Position numbers and translations under genes: made by a program. Positions 9,746-22,059 of a DNA stretch of 64,000 nucleotides are shown here, in pieces; position 1 is the stretch's first letter, and the number at the start of each line of letters is the position of its first letter. Source of the stretch: Cycas panzhihuaensis (lineage: Eukaryota; Cycadophyta); contig CM041465.1 of NCBI GenBank assembly GCA_023213395.1, forward strand, positions 16,926,001-16,990,000. The letters are read 5' to 3'. A model generated the notes under the pieces. It saw nothing but the letters and a program-made list of their open reading frames with translations, ran no database searches and had not been told where the DNA came from.

Positions 9746-10905
9746 AATAGAGATAGAGTTCATCATAGGAGGTTGAGAAAGATTTGACTCATCAAGGATG
9801 GGAAACTATATTTGATTAATGCATCAACTCCACAAAAGAAGATCTCCCTTATATCCTCCCAACAAGAAAAAAGATTGATTAATGCTTGTGAGAAATTTAT
9901 GTTGCTAATGGTGAAGTAAAATATGGAAGAAAAATAACAAGTGGATTCCTCAATGTAGGTGTTGGATAGGAAACACGTGTAGAAGATTGAAGGCCTAAGG
10001 AATAGTAATAATGATGCATTCTAAGATCCAAAAAGGCTACCTGCTAAGAGGGTAATTGAACATGAAATCTAGCCAGTTGTCGATTCACCTTTGCCCAATC
10101 TTAGTCTCTTTTGAAACTCAATTTTGGAGAATGAAGAGATTAAGAAGTAGATTCAAGAACTCTTGGAGCAAGAAGTGATCAAGCCAATTTGTTCACCTTG
10201 AGGTTCACCTATTGTTTTGGTGTCAAAGAAAGATGGAGGATAGAGAATGTGCATTGACTATCAGTCTTTAAATAAGATCACCATAAAGAATTGACATCTC
10301 CTACCTCAGATAGATGACTTGTTGGATTAACTGTAGTCCATAAGATATTTTAGCAAGTTGGACCTAAAATTAGGCTACCATTAGGTTCAAATCTGGGATG
10401 AGGATACTTATAAGACAACCTTCAAATCAAAGCAAGGATTATTCAAATGGATGGTGATGCCCTTTGGTTTATGCAATGCGCCTACCACCTTCATGAGATT
10501 AATGAATGAGGTATTAAAACCCTTCATTCATAACTTTATAATTGTTTATTTGGATGATATTCTAGTTTTCAAACATACTTGGGAGGATCACCTCTAACAT
10601 GTTGAGCAAGTTCTTAAAGGCCTTCAAGAGTAGTAACTAAAACTTAACTTGAAGAAGTGCGAGTTTAGAAAGCAATCTCTCATCTTCTTAGGTTTTGTAG
10701 TTGGAGGAGGAGAATTGAAAATTAATCCAATAAAGATTAGAGTCATTCTTAATTGGCCCACACCCAAAACAACCATGGAAGTAAGAAGTTTCATTGGTGC
10801 ATGTCAATATTTAAGAAAATTTATTTTTAGATACTCTCAAATTGTAACACTTCTTTATGCATTGATGATAGGACATGCAAAGTTCCTTTGGAGGAATGAA
10901 TAAGC
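9746..10905 (+). pseudogene. Family A unit 1 protease end and reverse transcriptase
   Basis: After the Copia-1 insertion the family A frame resumes. A linker runs to about 10070, then RT blocks appear: VIKPICSP then [51 protein letters not shown], the catalytic box [11 protein letters not shown] (about 10540-10570), and LKLNLKKCEFRKQSLIFLGF to YLRKFIF. In-frame stops sit at expected Gln, Trp and Arg codons (for example TAG for Trp in GGWRM, TGA for Arg before HLLPQ). Two consecutive stops at 10631-10636 replace Gln-Gln, which unit 2 still has at 17502-17507. Confidence 0.88.
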
Positions 10906-11345
10906 GAAAGCTTTTAGGCTTTTGAAGCAGAAAATCTTTGAGGCATCAATGTTAGCCTTACCCTCACTATAGAAACCATTTGAGTTGGAGATTGACGTTT
11001 TAGTCTATTCCATATAAGCAATGTTGAAGTAAGAGGGAAGACTAATAGCATATCATTCAAAGACATTTAATGGAGCTGTCATAAACTACCCAACTTACGA
11101 TAAGGAGCTCTATGCATTATACCAAACAATCAAGCATTGGACACCCTATTTATTGGGAAAAGAGGTGGTCATCTACACCAACCAAAGTCTTTATAATTCT
11201 TGTAGACTTAGTCTAAATTATAGCAGGTTAGGCACATGAAGTAGATGTCCTATTTGTAGCAGTTTCACATTGTGGTCAAGTACAAGAAAGTCATAACAAA
11301 CAAAATTATAAACTTGTTATCTAGACCTCCTCAGTAGCAAGGCAT
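10906..11345 (+). pseudogene. Family A unit 1 RNase H
   Basis: This degrades the RNA strand of the hybrid. It reads FEASMLALPSL-stop-KPFELEID, RLIAYHSKTFNGAVINYPTY, DKELYALYQTIKHW, then a decayed YTNQSLY where family members have HTDHKPL. Stops replace several Gln codons. Homologous to the gypsy-B RNase H. Confidence 0.82.
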
Positions 11346-11449
11346 TGCTAGCTTGTTAGTAGCTTTACAATTTTAGCCTTTTTTCCATGATGAATACGTT
11401 GATTTGTACTTAGAAGATGAAGTATTTAAGCTTATCTTAGAGTAGCTAT

Positions 11450-12453
11450 AGTAGGGAAAATTAGTTACTAATTTTAACCTGAAAGATGGCCTACTCTTCA
11501 AGCAAGGCAAGCTTCTCATTCCAAAGCATATAAACTGAATGAAGTAGGTAAGAGAATCTCACATCTCTTAGGTTGTAAGACACTTTAGAGTGGGAAAAAT
11601 TTTGTTGAATTTTCAATGATACATGTATTAGCCTAATATGTAGTATTACATGTCTACAACGGTATAAAGATGTACATTGTATAACACATCTAAGCTGACT
11701 AATAAAAAGTTTAGATTGTACACTCCACTTCTTGTTCCATCACAACCATAGGAGAGTATCTCCATGGATTTTCTCAAAGGACTACCACATACCAAAAATG
11801 GTATTGATTATTTGTTTGTAGTTGTTGATTGATTCAGTAAAATGATGGTGTTGATTCCTTATAAGAAGACACATACAGGAGAAGACATAGTTAGATTATT
11901 TTTCTAGTATATTTGGAACTATTTTAGTCTTCCCAACTCAATCATTTCTGATCAAGATAGTAGATGTTTTAGCCAGTTTTGGCAAACACTTTGGGGAATG
12001 ATGGACATAAAGCTGAAGATAAGTATGGCCTTTCATCCTTAAATAGATGGCTAGACTGAAGTCATCAATAGGATGTTGGTATAATTGTTATGAGGATACA
12101 ATGCCAAGAATCCTAAGACTTGGGATGAAAGTCTCTCATACTTGCAATTTGCCTTCAATAGAGCTATCCATAGCTCAACTCAGAAATCACCATTTGAGGT
12201 ATGTTTGGGATTTCTGTCTGCAAGTCCATTTGATCTAGAATTATCTACTCAACGTTTTGTAAGAAATAGAAAGGAGGAAGCAAGGAGAAGAGAAGGCATA
12301 AAGATTCTTGGAAAGAATTGAAAAAATCCATTAATAGGTTAAGGAGCATGATACGCATAAATCTCAATAGAGATATAAATAGAGGCATGATACACATAAA
12401 ACTAGCCATTCCTTTAAGGAAGGAGATAGAGTTTAGTTGCATCTCAATAAGAA
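11450..12453 (+). pseudogene. Family A unit 1 integrase
   Basis: The N-terminal zinc region is decayed (RHFRVGK, YNTSKLTNKKFRLYTPL). Core residues are readable: D in ISMDFLKGLPHTKNG, D in SIISDQDSRCF (about 11940), and E in TEVINRM (about 12056). The C-terminal part includes FAFNRAIHSSTQKSPFEVCL and SFKEGDRV. The open stretch 12047-12238 is an off-frame shadow. The natural 3' end of pol is missing: at about 12453 the sequence switches to unrelated DNA, exactly as in unit 2, while unit 3 continues with the true end. Confidence 0.82.
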
Positions 12454-13831
12454 TAGTTTTGTCCATTAGAACAATTTTGTCCTCTATGGTAAGGGGGATT
12501 GATATTATTCTGAGGGTTGTTTTTTTTCTAATAGCCTTGACACCTCCATAGGACTAGTTCGAGGGTCCCTAGCCCTGGCTCATCCACCATTTGAATAGGC
12601 ATGGCATTAACCAAGGCACCATTGTCTACAATGGTCCTCTTTAGGGCACAATCAGGGGTGTATATGGTGAAAGGGTAATGCTATTAGCATGCCCTTTCAT
12701 TAGCAGGAAGGAGGTTTTTAGGGTCAACAGTGATGAGGGGTACCCCATTTGAGGTGGTATGCACTAAATGTATTAGGGTGTCACTTTGGCCTAAGGCCTT
12801 CAAGAGAAATGTGCATTACTCAGGGAAACTACATAGAGTATCCATCATAGACATTCCTTGGCTATGGCGTGAAGTTCATTGATAATAAAAAAGGGCTTCC
12901 CTTTTCCAGTGGGTTGGGGAAGTGGCCTTCAAAAATTATAATACCTAAGATGGATGAGAATAGTCTTAGAGATCATGAGGATCTCCATAGGTGGATTATC
13001 TATGGAAGGGTTTTACTAAAAGGTGGAGGCTTCAATAGCCTCCTTAGCCACTTAAGACCTTGTAATTGGGTATAAGGGGTTAGTCTTAAGTATTTGAATG
13101 ACTCTCTTCCCCTTGTTTGGGTTGAGAGGAAGAAGATAACTAAGAACAAAGATTTAGGGTTGAGGATGGTTCCCGTATCCCCTTCCCTTTTGCTTGGTTG
13201 AGAGGTGGCTTAGGGGATCACCTCTTATTTCTTTCCCTTCTATTCTAGGTAGATGACTCACATTCCCCATTATTAGGGAAGAGATCTCTATGGATAGGCT
13301 GGTCCAAATTAGGCTTAGAGGCTCATTTGGGGGAGGAATCATATTGCGAGTTGAGCTCAAGATGTTGTGTCTAACATTGTGAATCCTTATGAAGGCATTC
13401 ACAATAAATCAAACACCATTTCTTCTCAAGGGGAGGCAATGCTTTCTTTCCTTAAGATGCTTCAGTATTACCACCTTTAGATGGCATGGTTTGAGATGCC
13501 TGATGGATAGGTCTATGAGTATCTAAAGAAGGCTGAGAAGTTTGGAGCTTTATCTCTTTCATAAGTCATTTGAATGAATGTATGGTTGAGGTTAATGGGT
13601 CTAAGGTCCTATCAATCAAAGTGGTAGGAGGCCTTGGAGGTTGTTGGGGTCTTTGATCATGTGAAGGAGGGGCTACCTCATATCATTCTAAGGGGCTTCT
13701 TGAGGCCAACTTTAATATCAATAGCCTTAAGTACCAAGCATTTTACTATGGTGAAATTGCATATTATTGCCCCCATTTTGAGGACTTTGACATGGACTTT
13801 AGGGTGAAGGGAATTTACGAAAATGTCTTAC
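12454..13831 (-). pseudogene. Chimeric segment in unit 1 with an antisense retropepsin-like fragment
   Basis: This replaces the normal end of pol and the polypurine tract. On the minus strand near 12560-12690 it reads DCALKRTIVDNGALVNAMPI, which resembles the protease of Ogre/TAT-type gypsy elements (D-N-G where D-T-G or D-G-G is usual). Nearby NGVPLITVDPKNLL has no stop. The rest, including an 82-codon minus-strand open frame at 13154-13402, I do not recognise. The same segment recurs at 19322-20689. I infer a fragment of a second gypsy family fused by recombination. Confidence 0.55.
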
Positions 13832-15022
13832 TGATCCGTTTTCAGATCTTTAATTTCATAATACTCTTTAAAATGAGCATAAAATACCTTGTTAATATTT
13901 ATTTTTTATGTTTCTAACCTATATTTAATGGAAAATTGTCAGCTATATGCTTAAAAATTCAACCAAGAAGTCTGTTGGTATAACCAAGAAGTTTGTCAGT
14001 GCAACCAAGAAGTCTGTTGGTGCAACCAAGTAGTCTGTAGGTGCAAACAAGAAGTCTGCTAGTGCAACTAAGAAGCCTATTGGTTCAGCCCAAAGACATG
14101 TTGGTGAAACCTAAAGACCTATCAGTGCAGCCTAAAGACCTATTAGTCCAACCTAAAGACTTGTCAGTGAAACCTAAAGACTTGTTGTACAACTAGAAGA
14201 CTTGTTAGGGCAACCCAAAAATAGGAAGAATAGAAAAAATAAACAAAAAAATACTATTTTGATGGATGAAATAAATTCTATTTGACACAAAAATTTATGA
14301 GGATGATGTGACATATGTCCTTTCATATTAAAAGAAAGAAAAAGAGATTTTAATGGATTTAAATATGTTTTATCAACTGATCAAAATAAAAAAAAAAAAA
14401 AAAATTTGAGAAGAAAACAAACATAGGAGGATTTTAAACCACATAGATTCATTAAGAAATCAACAAAGGAGTGCCCTACATTTTGCATATGTAGCTAGAG
14501 GAGTGAGAAGACTTAGGAAAGAACCCAGAGTAGCATCCTAAAGAAGAAAAACAACTCCAAAACAAAAGATTAGGTAACCAAAGGAGGAAAAGTAGAAGTA
14601 CAACAGAGAAAAATCCATTTGTGGGAGTTTAGAAATAGCCCATATTAATCTGTGAGGTATTGAAGAGTCCAAGAAAGACTCATACATAGCTGAAAGAGAA
14701 GAAATTCTAGCCATAGTAGTCCAAGGAAGATTCCAGGTAGAAAACTTCTCCAAATAAGGGTTTGTTACTGAATAACAGCCAAAACTCCTTATAGGAATCA
14801 CCAAAAGAGATACTGAGGAGTGTACATTAGTCCAAAACATGCCTGACACACTTCTCTACACTCCCAATTTATTATAGCAGTCCATTCATGCTCAGTAGAG
14901 GGAAAAAATATGGACTTTTATAAAGTCAAACCATTTTCAAATATAATGTAACATTATTATATATTGTTCTGAATTTGTTTCAATTAGATTAAGTTTTTAC
15001 TTTTCCATTTAAATTTAGATCA
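13832..15022 (+). repeat. Family A LTR, copy 2 (complete, shared by units 1 and 2)
   Basis: 1191 bp, starts TGATCCGTTTTC and ends AGATCA. It is followed within about 10 bp by a decayed primer site. No polypurine tract precedes it, unlike copy 4. An A-rich run lies near 14388-14404. Highly similar to copy 3. Confidence 0.9.
13959..14220. repeat. 20-bp minisatellite in LTR copy 2 (about 13 units)
   Basis: Units resemble gaagtctgttggtgcaacca, grading into aagacctatcagtgcagcct. Unit length is regular at about 20 bp. The matching tract in LTR copy 3 is the same size; copy 4 has only about 7 units. Confidence 0.88.
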
Positions 15023-15208
15023 ATATTTTTAGTATTAAAGCTCAAACTTTAAAACCCTTGGGAATTAAGGGATTTTTGAACAAAAAAAAGAGAAAACCCT
15101 CTTTGTTTTAGCTATGTAAAAGTTTTTATGAAAAGTAGGTTTCAATATTTATTGACTAGTGAGCCTTTAACTAAACCACTTGAGAGAGATCATAGATAGT
15201 GAAGGAAG

Positions 15209-16303
15209 ATGGATGAGCTAGAGCAAGAGATGGAGAAAAGATTCCTGAAGATGGACCAAAACCTTGATAGGCTAACTTAGTTATGGCATAGCTAGTCTCT
15301 TAGCAATGTGCAACTTCTTCAACAACCAAAGGCAAAAAGAAGGAAAAAGATGAATTGAAAATAAATGAAGAACCTATAGAAGACCAATAAGCTGAAGAGG
15401 AAAAAGATGAAAGTCCATCGATAACAGTACATCCATTCAAGGTAGAGGCAAAACTAGACTTGCCCATCTATGATGGAACCCCAGATGCTAAAAAGTTAGA
15501 TAGTTGGTTGGACCAATTGGAAACATAGTTTTACATTTATGGGTATAAAAACTAATAGAAATTTACTTTTGCTAGGTTAAAATTATTTAAGCATATATTA
15601 GTTTTTTAGAATGCATAACTTAAATCCCATAATGCAACTAAAATTACATGGCAATGATTTAAAATCCTCATAAGGAAGTATTTCTACCCTATTAGCTATG
15701 AAGAGCAATAGAGGATTAAATGGTAGTATTACCGACAAGAAAGAGGCCAAAATATCTAAGACTATACAACAGAATTCTAAAAGCAAGTTGTTGTGTTGGG
15801 CATCTCTTTACTGGGTAAAGACATCATGCTAAAGTATATTGTAGGGTTACACCAACATATTCAGCAAAGAACTTTAACTTTTTGAAGTTAAATTGCTCAA
15901 TGAAGCTAGTAAGAAAGCAACCGCCATAGAGAAGATGAACAAGAAGGTTTTCACTAAGAGGAAAAGGTTTGCACTTTAAGAAGGTAAAAACAAACTCACC
16001 CAAGGAAATAAGTTTCCTACTAAAGTTGGACAATAACCAATTAGAGGTTTTGGCAACAAGAAACAAGCCAATACCATTCAAATCAAAGTCACTTACATGC
16101 ATTACAAGCAAGTGGGTCATAACATAAAAGATTGTTGGTTATTACATCTAGAGAAGTAGCCCAATAACAAGGAAAAAGTTAAAGTCAAAACTAAAGGTAA
16201 AGCTTTACTTAACTCCATAGGAGATGAAGACATTTATAGCACTAAAAGATCCAATGAGAAGTTGATGCTCATGGACAATGTAGAGCCAGAAAGGAGCCTA
16301 TAA
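15209..16303 (+). pseudogene. gag of family A unit 2
   Basis: ATG at 15209 gives the same MDELEQEMEKRF start as unit 1. It shares the zinc-knuckle Tyr replacements (MHYKQVGHNIKDC) and most stops with units 1 and 3. Unit-specific damage includes a TAG in EK-stop-PNNKEK near 16157. The sequence continues into protease across a stop. Uninterrupted by Copia-1. Not functional. Confidence 0.8.
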
Positions 16304-17775
16304 CAAGTTGATCTAGAGATTAGAGAGGAGCTCTTCATAGTGAGAATCTAAGTGAAGCAAATCATGGTTGATGCCATCTTTGATGGAGGAAGTCAAGAGA
16401 ACATAATCTCAGAGGCATTGGTAAAGAAGATGGGATTAAAAATGCATGCACATCCAAAACATATACTCTTGGGCGGCTATGAAAAGATTTAGAGTTGCAA
16501 GCTACTCACCAATGTAAGTTTAAATTTGTAATTTCAAAAATGTTCATTGATGAAGTTAAATGTGAGGTAGTTCCTTTGGATGTTTATCAAGTTGTGTTGG
16601 GTAGCCTGTATCTCTATGATAGAGATAGAGTCCATAATAGGAGGTTGAGAAAGATTTGACTCATTGAGGATGGGAAACTATATTTGATTAATGCATCAAA
16701 TCCACAAAAGAAGATCTCCCTTATATCCTCCCAATAAAAAAAACGATTGATTAATGCTCGTGAGAAATTTATGTTGCTAATGGTGAAGTAAAATATGGAA
16801 GAAAAATAACAAGTGGAGTCCTCAATGTAGGTGTTGGACAGGAAACAAGTGTAGAAGATTAAAGGCCTAAGGAATAGGTATAATGATGCATTCTAAGAGC
16901 CAAAAGGGCTGCCTGCTAAGAGGGTAATTAAATATGAAATCTAGCCAGTTGTCAATTCACCTTTGCCCAATCTTAGTCTCTATTGAAACTCAGTTTTGGA
17001 GAATGAAGAGATTAAGAAGTAGATTCAAGAACTCTTGGAGCAAGAAGTGATCAAGCCAAGTTATTCACCTTGTGGTTCACCTATTATTTTGGTGTCAAAG
17101 AAAGATGGAGGATGGAGAATGTGCAATGACTATCAGTCTTTAAATGAGATCACCATAAAGAATTGACATCTCCTACCTCAGATAGATGACTTGTTGGATT
17201 AATTGTAGTCCATAAGATATTTTAGCAAGTTGGACCTAAAATTAGGCTACCATTAGGTTCGAATCTGGGATAAGGATACTTATAAGACAACCTTCAAATC
17301 GAAGCAAGGATTATTCAAATGGATGGTGATGCCCTTTGGTTTATGTAATGTGCCTACCACCTTCATGAGATTAATGAATGAGGTATTGAAATCCTTCATT
17401 GATAATTTTATAATTGTTTATTTGGATGATATTCTAGTTTTCAAACATACTTGAGAGGATCACCTCTAACATGTTGAGCAAGTGCTCAAAGTCCTTCAAG
17501 AGCAGCAACTAAAACTTAACTTGAAGAAGTGCGAGTTTAGAAAGCAATCTCTCATCTTCTTAGGTTTTGTAGTTGGAGGAGGAGGATTGAAAATTAACCC
17601 AATAAAGATTAGAGTCATTCTTAATTGGCCCACACCCAAAATAACCATGGAGGTAAGAAGTTTCATTGGTGCATGTCAATATTTAAGAAAATTTATTTTT
17701 AGATTCTCTCAAATTATAACACTTCTTTATGCATTGACGATAGGACATGCAAAGTTCCTTTGGAGGAATGAATAA
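16304..17775 (+). pseudogene. Family A unit 2 protease and reverse transcriptase
   Basis: The protease reads VDAIFDGGSQENIISEALV near 16365-16420, and its SLYLYDRDRV is intact across the site where unit 1 holds Copia-1. RT follows: [21 protein letters not shown] keeps the Cys and Trp that are lost in unit 1. The catalytic [11 protein letters not shown] is near 17410-17440, and an open stretch at 17482-17775 begins MLKVLQEQQLKLNLKKCEF with both Gln codons intact. Stops remain at other Gln and Arg codons, many at the same places as units 1 and 3. Confidence 0.88.
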
Positions 17776-19321
17776 GTGAAAGCTTTTAGGCTTTTGAAGT
17801 AGAAAATCTTTGAGGCACCAATGTTAGCCTTACCCTCACTACAGAAACCATTTGAGTTGGAGATTGATGTTTCAGTCTATTCCATGTAAGCAATGTTGAA
17901 GTAAGAGGGAAGACTGATAGCATATCATTCAAAGATATTTAATGGAGCTGTCATAAACTACCCAACTTACGATAAGGAGCTCTATGCATTATACCAAACA
18001 ATCAAGCATTGGAGACCCTATTTATTGGGAAAAGAGGTGGTCATCTACACCAACCAAAGGCTTTATAATTCTTGTAGACTTAGTCCAAATTATAGCAGGT
18101 TAGGCACATGAAGTAGATGTCCTATTTATAGCAGTTTCACATCATGGTCAAGTACAAGAAAGGCATAACAAACAAAATTATAAACTTATTGTCTAGACCT
18201 CCTCAATAGCAAGGTATTGCTAGCTTGTTAGTAGCTATACAATTTTAGCCTTTTTTCCATGATGAATACGTTGATTTATACTTAGAAGATGAGGTATTTA
18301 AGCTTATCTTCGAGTAGCTATAGTAGGGAAAAGTAGTTATTAATTTTAACCTGAAAGATGGCCTACTCTTCAAGCAAGGCAAGCTTCTCATTCCAAAGAA
18401 TACAAACTGAATGAAGTAGGTAAGAGAATCTCACATCTCTTAAGTTGTAAGACACTTTAGAGTGGGAAAACTTTTGTTGAATTTTCAATGATACATGTAT
18501 TGGCCCAATATGTAGTAGGACATCTCTACAAGAGTATGAAGATGTACATTATATAACACATCTAAGCTGACTAATAAAATGTTTAGATTGTACACTTCAC
18601 TTCTTATTCCATCACAACCATAGGAGAGTATCTCCGTGGATTTTCTCAAAGGACTACCATAGACTAAAAATGGTATGGATTATTTGTTTGTAGTTTTTGA
18701 TTGATTCAGTAAAATGGTGGTGTTGATTCCTTATAAGAAGACACATACAGGAGAAGACATAGTTGGATTATTTTTCTAGTATATTTGGAACTATTTTAGG
18801 CTTCCCAACTCAATCATTTCTTATCAAGATAGTAGATTTTTTTTCCAGTTTTGGCAAACACTTTGGGGAATGATGGACATAAAGTTGAAGATGAGTATGG
18901 CCTTTCATCCTCAAATAGACAGCTAGATTGAAGTCATTAATAGGATGTTGGTATAGTTGTTATGAGGATACAATGCCAAGAATCCTAAGACTTGGGATGA
19001 AAGTATCTCATACTTACAATTTGCCTTCAACAGATCTATCCATAGCTCAACTCATAAATCACCATTTGAGGTATGTTTGGGATTTCTGTCTACAAGTCCA
19101 TTTGATCTAGAATTATCTACTCAACGTTTTGTAGGAAATAGAAAGGAGGAAGAAGGAGAAGAGAAGGCATAAAGATTCTTGGAAAGAATTGAAAAAATCC
19201 ATGAATAGGTTAAGGAGCAACTTCATAAAATTCAATAGAGATATAAATAGAGGCATGATACACATAGAACTAGTGATTCCTTTAAGGAAGGAGATAGAGT
19301 TTAGTTGCATCTCAATAAGAA
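17776..19321 (+). pseudogene. Family A unit 2 RNase H and integrase
   Basis: RNase H pieces (QKPFELEIDVSVYSM, YPTYDKELYALYQTIKHWRPYLL) run to about 18210. Integrase follows from about 18320: the N-terminal zinc region is decayed, SMDFLKGLP is decayed near 18630-18665, and the second Asp motif is damaged near 18820 (SYQDSRFF). The C-terminal FAFNRSIHSSTHKSPFEVCL is recognisable. The end of pol is replaced from about 19322 by the same chimeric segment as in unit 1. Confidence 0.8.
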
Positions 19322-20689
19322 CAGTTTTGTCCATTAGAACAATTTTGTCCTCTATGGTAAGGGGGATTGATATTGTTCCAAGGGTTGCTTTTTTTTTAAT
19401 AGCCTTGACACCTCCATAGGACTAGTTCGAGGGCCCCTAGCCCTAGCTCATCCACCATTTGAATAGGCATGGCATTAACCAAGGAACCATTGTCTATAAT
19501 GGTCCTCTTTAGGGCACAATTAGGGGTGTATATGTTGAAAGGGTAATGCCATTAGCATGCCCTTTCATTAGCAGGAAGGAGGTTTTTAGGGTCAAGGATG
19601 ATGAGGGGTACCCCATTTGAGGTGGCGTGCACTAAATATATTAGGGTGTCACTTTGGCCTAAGGCCTTCAAGAGAAGGGCGCATTCTCGAGGAAACTACA
19701 TAGAATATCCATCATAGACATTCCTTGGCTATGGTGTGAAGTTCATTAATGATAAAAAAGGACTTCCCTTTCCCAGTGGGTTGGGGAAGTGGCCTTCAAA
19801 AATTATTATACGTAAGATGGATGAGAATAGTCTTAGAGATCATGAGGATCTCCATAGGTGGCTTATCTATGGAAGAGTTTTACTAAAAGGTGGAGGCTTC
19901 AATAGCCTCCTTAGCCACTTAAGACCTTGTAATTGGGTATAAGGGGTTAGTCTTAAGTATTTAAATGACTCTCTTCCCCTTGTTTTGGGTTGAGAGGAAG
20001 AAGATAACTATGAATAAAGATTTAGGGTTGAGGATGGTTCCCTTACCCCCTTCCCTTTTGCTTAGTTTAGAGGTGGCTTGGGGGATCACCTCTTATTCGT
20101 TGCCCTTATATTCTAGGTAGATGACTCACATTCCCCATTATTAGGGAAGAGATCTCTATGGATAGGCTGGTCCAAATTAGGCTTACAGGCTCATTTGGGG
20201 GAGGAATCATATTGCGAGTTGAGCTCAGGATGTTGTGTCTAGCATTGTGAATCCTTATGAAGGCATTCACAATAAATAAAACACCATTTCTTCTCAAGGG
20301 GGGGCAATGCTTTCTTCCCTTAAGATGCTTCAGTATTACCACCTTTAGGTGGCATGGTTTGAGATGCCTGATATATAGGTCTCAGAGTATCTAAAGAAGG
20401 TTGAGAAGTTTGGAGCTTTATCTCTTTCATCGATCATTCGAATGAATTTATGGTTGAAGTTAATGGGTCTAAGGTCCTATCAGTCAAAGTGCTAGGAGGC
20501 CTTGGAGGTTGTTGGGGTCTTTGATCATGTGATGGAGGGGCTACCTCATATCACTCTAAGGGGCTTCTTGAGGACAACTTTAATATCAATAGCCTTAATT
20601 TTACTATGGTGAAATTGCATATCATTGCCCCCATTTTGAGGACTTTGACATGGACTTTAGGGTGAAGGGAATTTACGAAAATGTCTTAC
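19322..20689 (-). pseudogene. Chimeric segment in unit 2 (copy of 12454-13831)
   Basis: It shows the same breakpoint and content as unit 1, including the antisense retropepsin-like stretch near 19430-19550, with scattered substitutions and small deletions (one of about 14 bp near 20597). Sharing a unique junction shows that units 1 and 2 derive from one chimeric ancestor. Confidence 0.6.
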
Positions 20690-21873
20690 TGATCCGTTTT
20701 TAGATCTTTAATTTCATAATACTCTTTAAAATGAGCATAAAATACCTTGTTAATATTTATTTTTTATGTTTCTAACCTATATTTAATGGAAAATTGTTAG
20801 CTATATGCTTAAAAATTCAACCAAGAAGTCTGTTGGTAAAACCAAGAAGTTTGTCAGTGCAACCAAGAAGTCTGTTGGTGCAACCAAGTAGTCTGTAGGT
20901 GCAAACAAGAAGTCTGCTAGTGCAACTAAGAAGCCTATTGGTTCAGCCCAAAGACATGTTGGTGAAACCTAAAGACCTATCAGTGCAGCCTAAAGACCTA
21001 TTAGTCCAACCTAAAGACTTGTCAGTGAAACCTAAAGACTTGTTGTACAACTAGAAGACTTGTTAGGGCAACCCAAAAATAGGAATAATAGAAAAAATAG
21101 ATAAAAAAATAGGATTTTGATGGATGAAACAAATTCTGTTTGACACAAAAATTTATGAGGATGATATGACATATGTCCTTTCTCATTAAAAGAAAGAAAA
21201 AGAGATTTTAATGGATTTAAATATGTTTTATCAACTGATCAAAATAAAGGAAATGAAAAAAAAAAAAATTGAGAAGAAAACAAATATAGGAGGATTTTAA
21301 ACCACATAGATTCATTAAGAAATCAACAAAGGAGTGCATATGTAGCTAGAGGAGTGAGAAGACTTAGGAAAGAACCCAGAGTAGCATCCCAAAGAAGAAA
21401 AACAACTCCAAAACAAAAGATTGGGTAGCCAAAGGAGGAAAAGTAGAAGTACAACAGAGAAAAATCCATTTGTGGGAGTTTAGAAATAGCCCATATTCAT
21501 CTGTGAGGTATTGAAGAGTCCAAGAAAGACTCATACATAGCTGAAAGAGAAGAAATTCTAGCCATAGTAGTCTAAGGAAGATTCTAGGTAGAAAACTTCT
21601 CCAAATAAGGGTTTGTTGCTGAATAACAGCCAAAACTCCTTACAGAAATCACCAAAAGAGACATTGAAGAGTGTACATTAGTCCAAAACATGCCTGGCAC
21701 ACTTCTCTACACTCCCAAATTATTGTAGCAGTCCATTCATGCTCAGTAGAGAGAAAAAATGTGGAATTTTATAAAGTCAAACTATTTTCAAATATAATGT
21801 AACACTATTATATATTGTTCTGAATTTATTTCAATTGGACTAAGTTTTTACTTTTCCATTTAAATTTAGATCA
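20690..21873 (+). repeat. Family A LTR, copy 3 (complete, shared by units 2 and 3)
   Basis: 1184 bp with the same ends as copy 2. It lacks a short stretch near 21335 (the ccctacattttg found in copy 2). The primer site tggtattagagc follows at 21881. Confidence 0.9.
20817..21078. repeat. 20-bp minisatellite in LTR copy 3 (about 13 units)
   Basis: Nearly identical to 13959-14220 in length and unit order. Confidence 0.88.
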
Positions 21874-21880
21874 ATAGTTT

Positions 21881-21892
21881 TGGTATTAGAGC
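21881..21892 (+). other. Primer-binding site, family A unit 3
   Basis: tggtattagagc, one transition from the standard initiator-Met site, 8 bp after the LTR end. Confidence 0.75.
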
Positions 21893-22059
21893 TCAAACTT
21901 TAAAACCCTTGGGAATTAAGGGATTTTTGAAGAAAAAATAGAGAAAACCCTCTTTGTTTTAGCTGTGCAAAAGTTTTTATGAAAAGTAGGTTTCAATATT
22001 TATTGACTAGCGAGCCTTTAACTAAACCACTTGAAAGAGATCATAGATAGTGAAGGAAG

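Noticed and set aside
9746-12453. TAG and TAA at nearly every conserved Gln, suggesting a variant genetic code
   Set aside because: Unit 2 retains CAG and CAA at matching sites, and Trp, Arg and Cys codons are hit in the same way, so mutation decay explains it without code reassignment.
13959-14220. Regular short repeats resembling a CRISPR array
   Set aside because: Units are contiguous 20-bp variants with no unique spacers and lie inside an LTR of a eukaryotic element.
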